DNA from: Bostrychus sinensis
Taxonomy: Eukaryota; Chordata; Actinopteri; Gobiiformes; Eleotridae
NCBI GenBank assembly: GCA_020698575.1
Contig: CM036253.1
Coordinates: 36,215,219-36,279,218 of the forward strand
Reading direction: 5' to 3'
DNA length: 64,000 bases
Shown here: one piece after another, positions 1 through 15,100 of the stretch
How the letters are laid out: every line of letters starts with the position of its first letter
Position numbering within the stretch: the stretch's first letter is position 1
The notes under the pieces: generated by a model
What the model was told of the DNA's origin: nothing
Database searches by the model: none
Seen by the model: the letters and a program-made list of their open reading frames with translations, nothing else
Position numbers and translations under genes: made by a program

Positions 1-172
1 TGGTGCAGTCTCCGGCCCTGGTGGGGGCGCTGGTGCGCGCCATGACCGCAGCAGTTGACCTGGAAACTACCCGGTGCTCCTCGAGTGTACTTCACAGCCT
101 TTCCCACCAAAAAGAGGGCTTGCAAGTCATCTTCAAGTCGGGAGGGATCCCAGCACTGGTCCGGATGTTGAG
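1..172 (+). CDS. jup: jup coding exon (first in window, partial)
   Basis: Reads from VQSPALVGALVRAM through FKSGGIPALVRML, an armadillo-repeat stretch of plakoglobin. It ends in phase 2 before donor GTGAAAG. Its 5' end is cut by the window edge. The donor runs straight into a minisatellite. Confidence 0.92.
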
Positions 173-3100
173 GTGAAAGAAAAGGACACAGTACACATAC
201 AGGTCAGAGAGCGGGACATGCAGGTCAGAGAGCAGGACATACAGGTCAGAGAGGAGAACACAGGACGTGCAGTTCAGAGAGCATTACGCAGGACATACAG
301 GTCAGAGAGGAGGACACAGGACGTATAGGTCAGAGAGTAGGACACAGGATGTACAGGCCAGAGAGCAGGATACAGGACGTACAGGTCAGAGAGGAGGACA
401 CAGGACGTACAGGTCAGAGAGGAGGACACAGGACGCACAGGTCAGAGAGGAGGACACAGGACGTACAGGTCAAAGAGCAGGGCATGGGAAGTACAGGTGC
501 TCTTTTTACATTTTTTTTAATTACAAGCTTATTATTTTCTAACATAATAATGGATTTTGTCATCAAAATCTAAATTTAAATCTAAAGGTAGAGGTAAAGG
601 TGTAAGTAGCATGCACTCGTACTGGTTTGAAAACAGTACTGCAGTGTAACCCTAAAACAATGGCCTGTGGGTTGTTAGTGTTTATTTTTTTCTGATTGGA
701 CGATCGACTATGCAGTTTTAGAACCAAAACAGTTTATTGTGAATAAATCAGCTGTACCACTGTTGTCAATAAAACTAATGGTTGAATGATTTAAACATGT
801 TTACCTCATATCTTGGACACACGTGGGCCATTTTTATGAAGTATAAAATATATATACTGCTCATAGCACCTTTAAAATAATCATGAAATAATTTATTTTA
901 GCCGATGTTTACCTTTATTATTCCACATCCCTATGTCCCACAACAAAATGGTTTGTTCTGTTACTGTACAGTACACAGTTTCATGAAAGTCAGACAACAA
1001 CAACAATGACAGATACAAATGGCCAGTCAGCACAAATCGGCAGTGTAAAAAGAAACGGTGTGACCTGTGTGCATGTCCCGAATGTGACCTGCATGTGTCT
1101 TGAGTGTGTCTTGACCTCTGCGTGATCCGTGCGTGTCTTGAGTGTGACCAGAGTGTGACCAAAATGTGTCTTGAGTGTGACCAGAGTGTCACCAGAGTGT
1201 GTCTTGAGTGTGACCAGTGTGTCATGAGTGCAAGCAAAGTGTCACCAGAGTGTGTCTAGAGCTGGAGTCTCCAACCTGTTGCTCGGGAGCTACCAGTAGC
1301 TCTCAGCCACTTTTCAAGTAGCTCCCCAAAGGTTTAATGATTGCTACATAAGCTTGATTAGTCAAATTTGATTCATCATTTGCAAACCAACTTGTGAATG
1401 TATTCTATCAAATATAAAGGCGCACGGCCCCTTTGTGTACGTAAGTAAGTAAGTATTTGGCTATTATTTGCCAATTAGTATTCAGTCAAAGAGTTACACG
1501 GTGGCAGAGCGGTTAGCGTTCTCGCCTCCCAGCAAGGAGGTCGTGGGTTTCGAGCCCCGGGCAGACCAATATACTCTCTCTGGGTGGAGTTTGCATGTCC
1601 TTTCCTCCCCGTGTTACTGTGGGTTCTCTCTGGGTACTCTGGCTTCCTCCCACTGCATGTGTTAGGTGAATTGGTGACTTATCAATTTTAAATGTGTACA
1701 CTAGATCTGAGGATGCCAGTGTTATCTGAGGAGCTCAGTGGTGTTACATGTGTTTGTGAATATGACACTTGCTATTCTCTGATCCGTGAGACTCAGACTA
1801 GTGTTGGTCCCAGGCTGAGCAGTCTGATGTCTGTCTCGCATCCAGCTCCCCGGTGGAGTCAGTGCTGTTCTATGCCATCACCACTCTCCACAACCTTCTC
1901 CTGCACCAAGAGGGATCCAAGATGGCAGTGCGGCTGGCTGATGGTCTGCAGAGGATGGTGCCTCTACTCAAAAAGAGCAACCCCAAGTTCCTGGCCATTA
2001 CTACGGACTGTCTGCAGCTTCTGTCCTATGGCAACCAGGAGAGCAAGGTGAACACTCAGGACACTGTAGGAATATGAATGGCTGTGATAGTGTGGCCTTT
2101 TTAAACCTGTGTAATCATATCAGTCAATGAATCATCTATAGTATATTGGCATAGGAATGATCTGTGAAAAAATTACACTTTATGATTATGTCCTAGACTT
2201 TATTTTTAAGGATTTTACTCCCATTGGCTGTTAAAGAACTGGATGGCGGGAAGTGCACTGTGAGGATAATGTTCTATCTCAAGTGCCATCACCATCCAGC
2301 CCTTTCTGATGAGTGAGAAACTGCTCAGGATGGGTGTCAGCTCCTCCACTGTCTCCTGGATTACTGATTGGCTGTCTGACAGGCCCTAACTATCTGATAA
2401 TAGTGGAGCCCATTTCTATCCAGGGCCAGGAGATGGTAGTAGTGGACAGCAACTACTGGAGATCTTCTACTAGTCTGTGTTAGTGTGCGTACTTTGTTGT
2501 GGTCTGCTGGGGGAGCAGCACCAGCAAAAGGGACATCAGTCAGATCAACTGATCTGACAGATTTAACTGATGTGAAAGGCTGGTCATGCTATAGGCAGTG
2601 AACTGGAGATGTTTGTGTCAGTGAGAGACAGGTGGACACTGGACAATCTTAGGCCTGTGCAGTTAATCAAATATCAAGTTCAATTAGTACACCCAGCGAT
2701 TACAAAAATTATATAATTGAAAAAAGAAAGAAACAAAAAACAGTTAATTACGGTCCGTGTATCATTCGTTCAACTGATTTTCAATTTAGAATAAAAAATT
2801 AAAACATGAAAAAATGGCTTCTTTTTCAATTTTTTATTTTTTGATATGAAACCAAAAAACAAATAACGGTTTAATTTATCATTTTTCGATTTGATGCTCA
2901 GTTCAAAAATGAACATTTAAAGAGCAGCTTCAAGATGTAATTCAATATTTAATTTTTCTTCAATTGTTTTGCGTGACCCGGAAGTTGATTTGAAGGCACC
3001 GTCTGTGGTGCGTAATTTCAATGTGCTTTGCTCTGACGCTTCTAAACCTGTGTACCGCAGTATAAAAACATAATGGCCTTGCTCGACTCGCACGCCGATT

Positions 3101-6100
3101 TTATTATAGAATCATTCCGATCAGGCCAGTCCCATGCGGAGATTTCTCTCGCTCTGCAGCAGTTAGGTGTCCAGCAATGCTCTCTCATGAGCGTCAGGAG
3201 GTTCTGTGCTCGCCACCACCTCAAACGGAAGAGACATGTTACCGATACAGAACTGGAGAGGGCTGTGGTAGCATCAATAAGTGAGGTATGTTGACATTTA
3301 CAGCTTCACAATCATTGTGGATATCGGTTCATCATTACACAAGTAATAAGATTATACGTTTTTAGATCGGTCCACCATATGGCCGCAAGTTGATTACCGG
3401 GTATCTCTCATCAAAGGAAATACATGCAGGAGAATGCAGATTTGGGAGAGTCCTGAAAGAAATTCACCAATCTTATCATGACTTACGATGCCAGGTTAGA
3501 GAAAATTGTTGAAAGGCTGTGTTTTGTTATTATAGTCAGTTAACTGTACAAATGTATTATTAATAATAGTGCTTTATGACTAAAATAACTATGTGCTTGC
3601 TTATGCCTACAACATTTGCATTCGTGCGTAGCCTGCTTTCTTTAGGATTATTGGGATTTGAGTATGAGTTGAAAAGTTGGGCTGCTGAAGCGCCCCCATG
3701 TGCCTTCTCATATTGAGAGCCAAGCTTGTGTTAGTAAAGTAAAAGATAGGGCATTTTCATGAGAGTAAATGTCCATTTATCATACACTACATTTAGTGTT
3801 CAAGTGAACATAAACCACATAGACGTTACCACACAAAGTTGTTTGTTAATTCTGCAAGCAAATATGCCAAATAGATGCTCAAAAATGTTTTCTTTCAGAG
3901 TGCTTGAAATCTATATCCCTTTCCCTACAATGCTGAATACATTGGTCACAAACTGCACCTCGACCAAAATGAAAAGCTTGGTATGTTTAGGGTAACACAT
4001 GTCCTTGCAGTGGATGGCTACAGCTGTAAAATTGTTGCTAATGCCACCATGCCAATAAAAAACAACCTTGTTATCTATGAGAATATATACAGGTGGGTTA
4101 ATTTTCCAGTCTCTATGTACTTTTTACCTCTATCTTTGTCAAATAGCATTATATAATGGTATTATAAAGTCATGGGCTTTTTCTCTAAGTTTTCTATTGC
4201 ATATTTCTGCCAAATCTGCAGTGGCCAAATATGGGATGTGGGATCAAATCAGGGTTGATCATGGCAGGGAGTTTTACCTGACTCTTTATACAGAAGCGAA
4301 ATTGTCCAGACACAGACACAACCTAAACAGGCCACCATATCTGCAAACCACATCTACAAAGGTGAGTATATAAATATGAATGAATGAATGAATGAATGAA
4401 TGAATGGTAGATTTCAGAGTGGTAGATTTGAGTATGCATTTGCAGTCACATTTAATTTCATACTAAAACAGAACCTGTTTGTTTTAACAGAATCATCGAG
4501 TGGAAAGGCTGTGGCCTGAGGTAAATAACAGGGTGAACTACCTATTGAAACTGGCCGTGGTGCACCTCCTCGACCAAGAACTAATCAACATGGAAGACAG
4601 CCTCACTAGATTCTGCATCTCAAATCTGACATGCAAATTAAGTGAAATTGGACTGAACAGAGTGGTGCAATCCTGGTATGATAAATACAATGTGCAAAAA
4701 ATAAGCAATTTTTTAAAATGTTTCTTTTTATGTCATATTTTTCTTTTTTAGGCCATGGAATACCCAATGATCTTGCTTCAGGTGGCTGTCCTGTTAAAAT
4801 CTCAGAAGAGCAGCTGCCCAGTGCTTCTGTGGTGCAAGCATTTATGAAGAGGAACTGGGATCATCGCTGACTTGGGTGTCTTTGTTTGGGACAGACCCCT
4901 TTTTGTCTGAGGAGGACAAAACTCAAGCAGGACTGGATTTCTCTGAGTACTTCCCTGACATTTCTTTTATTTTTAATGAAGTTGTTAACAATAACCCACT
5001 GTTAAAAGCCCAACTTGCAATATGTTGACATAGTTTAGGATTTTTAGTCAAGTGAACACTTTGACTTGCAAAATGTTGAGTCAACACCTAAAAGCAGTTA
5101 ACCCAGCGTTAACTACTGTTTTGCCCAGTGACTGTAAAGTGAAAAGTTGAGAAAACTTGATATCTTGACTCCTAGTTCCAGTTGTGAACTTCATATCTTC
5201 GCGCATGCGCAATCAGTAACTTGCACGGGGTTTTCCTGCCTACAACGCAATGCTACCACGCTAGCCCGAGTTGACTGCTCCAGTGGCATGCAAGGTAAGT
5301 GTTCTTTATATTCAGTTTTATGTTAAAATTGACCCAATAAACTACTGTGTTTGGCATTCTTAGACAATCGTATATGCCTAATAGAAGAAATCTGTACAGA
5401 AATCCCATGTTTAAAGAAGTCTGTGAAAGTTACACTTAGTAGCAAATTTTAAAATAAGCTAACGTTACTTGACAACGTGCACCTTATTGACCTCTACAGA
5501 TTCGGATTATCTAAAAAAAAAAAACTTGCTGGATGATAAGAAAGCAATACGCTACGAGTATCAGTGCTTAAAGTAAATTCAGAGCAGTTGAAGGGCATAA
5601 AGAGGAGCATATTAACAAAGAGGTGCGTTTAACTCAATGTGGCGTGCCCTATCGGCTGGTCAAGTGGTCTAGACACGAACACACAACAAATAAACAAGCT
5701 CCTAAATTGTGGACAAAGCGGTTTACAAGAAACAAGCACCCAAGGGAGTGTCAATCAGTCGATTGACAGCGCTGCCGCTGGGGTGATGCGCGTTCACAAG
5801 CTGCTGCGCGCACGCGAGAGCCAAAGTCTAGTAACCAGAGTGTACGGACGGCGTGGTTAACGGGGAGAAACGAGCGGTTGTGGGATGCTAAAGGCCAGTG
5901 TAATTTGCTCTGTCGCCAGGAAGTGAAAGCAGGCGTTGCACATTCGTGCGCGCTAAGTTCTGGGCTACAAACCTGTTGCATACGTAACGTTAGTGCATTG
6001 CACCGATGTCAGATCCAATGCTCACGGCTGTTTTCGCGTCAAGTCTAGTGTACCTGAGAAGGAGACCGAGGCTGGGTCCAGAGGTGAACACCTGAGCTGT

Positions 6101-9100
6101 GCACGGCGGGTAACGAGGCATCAATTGTCTGTGATGTGTTAATACAAAAGTACTAAAACATATTAACCCTTACAGGTATGACGTGTTTAAAAAAAGTTGT
6201 GCTATAACCCAGATCTGACTGTCAGTACCAATTGCTAAAGTTAACTTATAAAAGTAGGATTTGTGGTGATTGTTTAATTAAATCTGAGCATACAATGTCA
6301 TTTCTATTACTGTTTGTCCTGTGTAACATTGGAAATAAGAAATATAAATTATGTAGTCTTTAGCTTATATGCTAATTATAGACGCTAATTGCTAAACGTC
6401 CACACACTCACTAATGTTAATACACCAGGCTCTGCTATTACTCACATGAAGTTGAGTGGTTGGCAGTTGCCAAACCTGTTTTGATTATTTTTAATTTGCG
6501 ATGTTTGATGGCTAGCCCTAATTGCATCATTAAAAATGTATTATTGTCTTTTTTAACTTTCGGTACCAGTCTTTGGAACACAAACATTCTGTTTACAAAG
6601 ACAAGAAGGGTCTATTATGAGTTAAAATTTACTGTAATAAGGTAAATATTATTAGGAAAGACTAAACAGAAACAAGAGAAAACGCAGTGTAAACCTCCTA
6701 GTTTAGGGTACTAATAATTGTACACTATACAGTTAAAATTATTCTGTGCAGCATTTCTATAAGAGTATTATTTTTCTTTTAAAACCATACTGAGGCAAAA
6801 CAGTGATGTAGCTGTGAGGTAACATGCATTCCACTTTACAGTAATAGTATGTTTTAAGTAATTTAATGCATTTAGATTTATACAAATCTAGCAAGCTAAA
6901 AATAATTTCCTTCTAAAATGCACAGAAAAATTATATATATTTTGTTAGGAGTTCTCCTGTCTACTTTGAAGTTACCTAATGGCGCAGTGGCCCTTAAGCC
7001 CTTATGCATGAAAATGGTTAGTTAATTATATTTTAAATCTTGTATTTATTTATTTATTTATTTTTATTTATTTGTACCTTTGCCAGTTTGTTTCTCAATC
7101 TCAAATCCACCACCTTTCTTATTGCTATGTTTTAAACTACTACACCTTGTATATGGAGTCGTTTTAGGTATATGCATTAAATAGTAATATTTCTTTCTTT
7201 CTTCCTTAGGTTGGAATGCAGTGTAAGCTTTGCAAATTTGACCACAGTAGCCGAGAAGTCCTCCTGAAGCACTACAGGTTACATCACTATCAGGGGCGAC
7301 CCTGGCAGCTGCCTTGTTTACACATGGATTGCTTCTGCACTTTTAAAACAGAAGGTGCGTTAAAATCACACCTGACAAGAGCACACAAGCAGCCTGTTCC
7401 AGTTGCAGAACACTTCTGTTTTACATTTGAATTGTGTGATTTTAAAAGTGTTTGCCAGCCATCGCAGTTTTAAACCATATAAGAAATCACGTGAAGATAC
7501 GTGACACTGTCAAATGCCCTTTTAAGGATTGTGACCTGAAAACCAATGTCCTTACAACATTTAGTAACCACATATCATGTAAACATAAGTCACGCAGGTT
7601 TCAAGATTTTAGCACTTCTGTTACATTTCAAAGCATTTAGAAAGCAATGAAGAGAGCGACCGGATCCACAGTTCAGTGTTGCCGAGAGTGTTGTATCTCT
7701 TTTTCCTGACGTACCTGAAACAAACTCTTATTCAGAGCCTGTCAGTTATTTGGAACTAGAGCGCAAACTTGCCTCACTGATTCTTTATATGCAGACAGTA
7801 TTACATGTTTCATAAAGTGCAACACAGGAGATATTAAACTGGATGAATGATATTGTATCATGTTCTAAGTATACAGCAAAACAGTCAGTTAAGTCTATTT
7901 TAGGCAAATATGAAAAGCACATTGATCAGTCACTAACAGAAGAGCTTGCTGAATTGATATCAGCTGAGGTGCTTAAAACAAATCCTGTTTTTACAGCCAC
8001 TAAAAACAAAGGCATACTCTCAACAGAACATAAGAGGAATGTATATTTTAAAGAGCAATTTCAAGTAGTTGATCCTGTGGAGTACCGTTTTGATAGGCTA
8101 CATCAACATACTTTTGTGTATGTCCCAGTTTTGGGTGTGCTAGAAATATTACTCAATAGAGCTGATGTCTTGGAAAAAGCTGTTTTTGTTGAGGAAGAGT
8201 TGCCAGGCCACTATAAATCTACATGTAGTGGACAGTATTACAAAGAGAATCAACTTTTAGGTGTCCAAAATGACTGCGTTTCAGTGTGTCTTTACATTGA
8301 TGAATTTGAGGTTTGCAATCCTCTTGGCACTTCAAAAAAGATCCATAAGATCGCAGCTGTTTACTGGGTGTTTCTAAATTTGCCTGCCAAATTCTGATCC
8401 ACTCTTCCCGCAATACAGCTGGCATTGCTGGGAAAAAGCAATGATATAAAACAATTTGGCTATGACAAATTTTTTGATCCATTATTAAAAGACTTGAATC
8501 ACTTGGAGAAGCAAGGTGTATTTGTTGAAGCACTGCAAACACATCTTAAAGGTACAGTGTATTGTGTATGTGCTGACAATCTGGGGGCACACAGTCTAGC
8601 TGGTTTTCAGGAAAGCTTTCAAGCTGAGAACCTGCGTAGATTTTGCCAAGTGAGCAAAAATGACATACAAACCAAAGATGCTACTTGTTTTCAGCTTAGA
8701 ACCATTGACCAGCACAATGCCGTTACAAATGAACTGAGAGACCAACCTGAGCTTCAGAGCAGACTTGGTGTAAAAAGAGAATGTGTCCTCAGTAAACACC
8801 TTTCTTTCTTTCACCCAATAACTGGGTTTCCACCTGATGTTTTACATGACACACTAGAGGGAATTGTTCCATTTGAGTTATCAATTTGCCTGAAGGAACT
8901 TATCAAAAAAGGACGCTTTACTCTTGACACCCTAAACAGTCGTATTGAATCATATTCTTACAAGGACACAAACAAAGTAAACAAACCCAAAGTAATTTCC
9001 CAGTTAAGCTTTTCAAAGAAAACAATAGGTGGGAATGGGCATGAGAATTGGGCATTGCTACGCTTACTGCCACTAATTATAGGTTACCTTGTGCCCAATT

Positions 9101-12100
9101 CTGATCCTATTTGGGAAATTTTGATGGACTTAAGAGAGATAGTGGAGTTGGTCATGTCAGTCCAGTTTTCAGAAGCAACACTGTGCTTTTTAGAACGGAA
9201 GATTTTGGAACACCGCCAACTTCTTCAAGAGACATTCCCAAACATAAAATTGAAACCAAAACATCATTATGTGGAGCACTACCCACACTTGATTCGCTGT
9301 TTTGGGCCATTAGTTGAGCTTTGGACTATCAGATTCGAGGCCAAGCACAGCTATTTTAAAAGTGTCGTAAAGGATGCCCATAATTTCAAAAACATTCCAC
9401 TTAGCTTGGCAACAAAGCATCAGCTTATGATGGCCCATTATCTCAATGGTCCAAGTCTCTTTTCATCACCGTTGTCAGTGCAAAAAGTAAATTTAGTGAA
9501 GGCATGATTTTGTCCTCTGGTCAGTGCAGTGCATTGCCTGATTTTTTTCAAATACTCAGCATCATTGTGAATGCTAACAAGATATCCTTTCTTTGCAAGA
9601 GGTTTTCATCATGGTACATTGAGCACTACAGGTGTTATGAGGTATCTGAAACATATGAAGTTGAAGTTCTTGAACCAGAGGACCTGAATGACCCTCATCC
9701 ACTCCCACTGTATGTAGTTCAGGGAAAGAATATGATTGCAGTGAAGAGGTTTCTTCTCCATTAAAATGGTTCATTGTTTATTAGAAATGTGTAATCTGCA
9801 AGGACACCAAAATTATCTTTAAACAGTTGGTTCAAACTTGAAGCTTCATCTACTTGATGTTTGTTGATCAATAATTTTTAATTATTTTTGTAGAACATGC
9901 GTGTACGTGTGGTGCTGGCCCCTGACAACATAAGGAGGTTGGATATTTCTGAAGATCTCACTTCAGTTGAACAATTGAAGCTAATTCTTAAAGAAAAGCT
10001 TGAGATCAAGGATGACTTTCTGATTCAATTTGAGGATCCTGAGTTTGGGAATGAACTTTGTCATTTGACTGACATAACAGAACTTCCACGCGACAGAGCA
10101 GTGTTGAAGATCATCCAGAAAGCTAATTCAGATGTAGAGACTTTATATTTCCTCTTTGGACACTGCCAGTATATCTTCCTTATCAAATAGCTCAAGCCAG
10201 AGTTCCGAACCTGTGACGGGCAGGCAACGTGAAAATTCACAGTGGCCATCTGTCTATGTGATTCCAGAGTTTGCGTATGATGTAGAACTATGCCTTGAAA
10301 AAGCCAATAAGGACTTTAAAGAAAATGGAACGCTTCCTCTCACATGACCAAGAGAAATGAAGATGGAAATCTTGGATAGCATAGCTCAAAATGTGTTTAC
10401 ATTCAAGGCTTATCCAACCAAACGAGTTAGAGTGCGTGGCTCCTGCATTTATTGAAAAACATCCTCGTCTTAAGGATCCTTGGCCCAGGAACAGGCTATC
10501 ACAGCTGGAGTTTGAGCATAAAATATAAGATGGGGAATTACCGCCAGAAGCTACGATCAGCTGGTTGCTCAGAAGTAACTGTGAATCGTAAAAGGACAAA
10601 TAATGATTCTAGACGCTTTAAGAAAGCCAAGAGATGTGAGGTGAATTTCCTCCCAGACAACTCAACTGGACAGACGGATTCTTCCCTGCAAAAAGAAAGG
10701 GATGCTCTCAAGGAAGAAATGCAGAAGAAACATCCAAACACGGCCGTTGTCAATTCCAAGATGGAATTGACATTTTCTCTGAGAAGAAAAGAGATTGTGA
10801 GTGAAGAACCTCTTGTGGGTGATTTCCTAAAACAATGGCCAGGATTGTTTTTGCCTGATCAGGTGAGTTTTAATTTCCAAGAGCTAAATTTTTCTTTCCA
10901 CATTTATTTATTTTTGTAATGTTTTAGGTTTGTGCTGAGTTTTTTTAGGATTACTCAAACTAATTTGACTAGCACATTCTTCACCTCTTTGGATGAGTAT
11001 GCACCGAAAATGTTTAAGCTGTACAGAGCACGTGGTGGGACATATGGAGTAGACATGAAGACCCTTTTAGAACAACTTGATGATCAAGCAAGTACCCTAA
11101 GCCATTTTACTCCCATGCTATTGATTAGAGCTAACACGTTTTTATATTTCAATGTCTGTGTTTCAGACGTCTGGTGTACACGCTTATAGAAAGGCTACAG
11201 CTCTTAGAGGTCTGCCCTTGTTCATGAAGGAAGAATCTGGTGTGGGCTGGCCGGTGTGGGCTTACTCATAGCTCCCCAGCTCAGCCGCCATGTGTTGGAG
11301 TTTTCCCCGTTGAATGAGAGGGTCGCGTCCCTGCGCCTTCGGGTTGGGGACAGGTCTCTCACTGTTGTTTCGGCCTATGGGCCGAACAGCAGTGTAGAGT
11401 ACTCGGCCTTCTTGGAGTCCCTGGGAGGGGTGCTGGAAAGTGCTCCAACTGGGGACTCCGTCATTCTGCTGGGAGACTTTAACGCTCACGTGGGCAGCGA
11501 CAGTGACACCTGGAGGGGCGTGATTGGGAGGAACGGCCTCCCTGATCTGAACCCGAGCGGTGTTTTGTTATTGGATTTCTGTGCTAGTCACGGATTGTCC
11601 ATAACGAACACCATGTTCAAGCACAAGGGTGTCCATCAGTGCACGTGGCACCAGGACACCCTAGGCCGGAGGTCGATGATTGACTTTGTTGTCGTGTCAT
11701 CTGACCTTCGGCCGTGTGTCTTGGACACTCGGGTGAAGAGAGGGGCTGAGCTGTCAACTGATCACCACCTGGTGGTGAGTTAGATCCGCTGGCGGAGGAG
11801 GAGGCCGGACAGACTCAGCAGGCCCAAACGTATTGTGAGGGTCTGTTTGGAACGTCTGGCTGAGCCTCCTGTCAGAGGGGTCTTCAACTCCCACCTCCGG
11901 GAGAGCTTCAACCAGATCTCGGGGGAGGTTGGAGACATTGAGTCCGAGTGGACCATGTTCTCCACCTCTATTGTCAATGCAGCCGTCAGGGGCTGTGGCC
12001 GTAAGGTCTCTGGTGCCTGTCGTGGCGGCAACCCCCAAACCCGGTGGTGGACACCGGAAGTAAGGGATGCCGTCAGGCTGAAGAAGGAGTCCTATCGAGC

Positions 12101-15100
12101 CTGGCTGGCTTGTGGGACTCCCGAGGCAGCTGACGGGTACCGGCAGGCCAAGCGTGCTGCGGCCCGGGCGGTTGTGGAGGCAAAAACTCGGGTCTGGGAG
12201 GAGTTCGGGGAGGCCATGGAGGAGGACTATCGGTCGGCCTCAAAGAGATTCTGGCAAACCGTTCGCCGCCTCAGGAGGGGGAAGCAGTTCTTCACCAACA
12301 CTGTTTACAGTGAGGGTGGGGAGCTGTTGACCTCGACTGGGGATGTTGTCGGGCGGTGGAAGGAATACTTTGAGGATCTCCTCAATCCCACCGACACGTC
12401 TTCCGTTGAGGAAGCAGAGGTTGGGGACTCAGAGGAGGATTCATCCATCACCCAAGCTGAAGTCACCGAGGTGGTTAAAAAGCTCCTCGGTGGCAAGGCA
12501 CCGGGTGTGGATGAGATTCGCCCTGAGTACCTCAAGTCTCTGGATGTTGTGGGGCTGTCGTGGCTGACACGTCTCTGCAACATCGCGTGGCGGTCGGGGA
12601 CAGTGCCTCTGGACTGGCAGACCGGGGTGGTGGTCCCTCTTTTCAAGAAGGGGGACCGGAGAGTGTGTTCCAACTACAGGGGGATCACACTTCTCAGCCT
12701 CCCTGGGAAAGTCTATTCCGGGGTACTGGAGAGGAGAATTCGGCCGATAGTCGAACCTCGGATTCAGGAGGAACAATGCGGTTTTCGTCCCAGTCGTGGA
12801 ACAGTGGACCAGCTCTACACCCTCTATCGGGTGCTTGAGGGTTCATGGGAGTTCACCCAACCAGTCCACATGTGCTTTGTGGACCTGGAGAAGGCATTCG
12901 ACCGCGTCCTTTGGGGGGTGCTCTGGGAGTACGGGGTCCGAGGCCCTTTGCTAAGGGCTGTTCGGTCACTGTATGACCGGAGCAGGAGTTTGGTTCGCAT
13001 TGCCGGTTGTAAGTCGGACCTGTTCCCAGTGCATGTTGGAGTCCGGCAGGGCTGCCCTTTGTCACCGGTTCTGTTCATTATTTTTATGGACAGAATTTCT
13101 AGGTGCAGTCAGGGGCCGGAGGGTGTCAGGTTTGGGGACCACAGGATTTCATCTCTGCTTTTTGCGGATGATGTTGTCCTGTTGGCTTCATCAGACCAGG
13201 ACCTTCAGCATGCACTGTCCGAGTCCGAGGCCATGGTTCTCGACCGGAAAAGGGTGGCTTGCCCTCTCCAGGTCGGAGGAGAGTTCCTACCTCAAGTGGA
13301 GGAGTTTAAGTATCTCAGGGTCTTGTTCACGAGCGAGGGAAGGATGGAGCATGAGATTGACAGGCAGATCGGTGCAGCGTTTGCAGTAATGCGGTCGTTG
13401 TATCGGTCTGTTGTGGTGAAGAAGGAGCTGAGTCGAAAGGCGAAGCTCTCGATTTACCGGTCGATCTACATTCCTACTCTCACCTATGGTCATGAGCTTT
13501 GGGTCATGACCGAAAGGACAAGATCCCGGATACAAGCAGCCGAAATTATTTTCCTCCGCAGGGTGGCTGGGCGCTCCCTTAGAAATAGGGTGAGGAGCTC
13601 GGTTACCCGGGAGGAGCTCGGAGTAGAGCCGCTGCTTCTCCACATCGAGAGGAGCCAGCTGAGGTGGCTCGGGCATCTGTTCCGGATGCCTCCTGGACGC
13701 CTCCCTGGGGAGGTGTTCCGGGCATGTCCCACCGGGAGGAGGCCCCGGGGAAGACCTAGGACACGCTGGAGGGACTATGTCTCTCGGCTGGCCTGGGAAC
13801 GCCTTGGGGTTCCTCCTGAGGAGCTGGAGGAAGTGTCCGGGGAGAGGGATGTCTGGGTGTCCCTGCTTAGACTGCTGCCTCCGCGACCCGGCCCCGGATA
13901 AAGCGGAAGAAGATGGATGGATGGATGGATGGATGGATAAACTTGCTAATATCTGCAGGAACCTTGTGATGGGTCTGACTTCATAGTGTTAACTAGTAAT
14001 ACAACTTGACCAAAATGGTAGATTATAAATGAGCACAGGGCACATAAAGCGAGCATGGGAAACGCATACTGAAAGGTGAAAAATATAATCGCAAGCATAA
14101 ATAGAGCACCCTCATGAGTGTTATATCAATATCGTTGTTTCCTGCTCTCACCGTCAACAGTCCGCTCCCCCTTCTCACATTTCTACTCACTCAGTTTAAC
14201 AGTTGTCTGTGCTCTTGGAAATATATCATGGGTTTAAGACTTGACAAGACCTTTTGCTTACTAAAAAGCATCAATATTGCCACCCTCGACCACAAATTCA
14301 AGTAAAGATACAAGTGTAACATTTTCCTCAAAATATTTAATTATTTTTTTCTCCATTTTAATTCAAACTCTTATTTTATAAAGCCATTCAGATATTGCGG
14401 ATGTATTTGATATGTTTAGAAAGCTCCCTCTGCTGGCTAAACCAGAAGAAGCCCGGATAGACTGTAAACCAACAAAACATTATAAAAAAAAAACAAAAAA
14501 AACAAATTAATCAATACTTTTTCTACTACATTCTGTTACAATATCAAAACCTCTGTTAGTGCCTTGCATTTCAAAGGGTCTAACTTTCCCTTCGACCATA
14601 TTTGGAATAGCCCGGGAAAATCTAAAATTACTACTGTGCTTGTATACTCATACTAATAATACTCCTTATTTCCTTTATGTTGCTCTAGGACAGGCCTATT
14701 CTATTAGCAAGAGAGTTGACGCAGAAAAGAGTTTGCCCGCGCACTGGCTGCAGCTGGAATCGATAGCTGCCATTTCTGTCCTCTCGATGAAGCATGTCCC
14801 TCTCTCGGTGTTTACAGCTGTGTGCAGAGAACTGTCCAAAACATTCTGCAGAAATACAAGGAGCATGTTTTCAGCCACAGCGCCGCATCCAAACAGCTAG
14901 AACAGGTGCGTCAAGTGATGCAGAGATGAGCGCCTTTGCGTGCCAGTGCGCACCCAGCCCTGGTTTAGACCTGGTGTAGACCCTGGTGTAGACCCTGGTT
15001 TACGACAACAACTATGAATATAAAGATGTAAAAAAAAGAAAAAGAAAAACTGAACTTGAGTGTGCAATAGTATGTACCCCCTTTTTAAAGAGGCTCCTAA

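Noticed and set aside
178..490. CRISPR-like spaced repeats
   Set aside because: Units are tandem and degenerate without unique spacers, in a vertebrate intron. It is a minisatellite.
1499..1570. tRNA gene
   Set aside because: Box A and a near box B are present, but box B has an inserted base and the sequence continues into a known-type SINE body. No proper acceptor stem.
11835..13901. A host gene with reverse transcriptase domain
   Set aside because: Same frame as the upstream endonuclease, GATG-type tail and RTE motifs show that it is a LINE.
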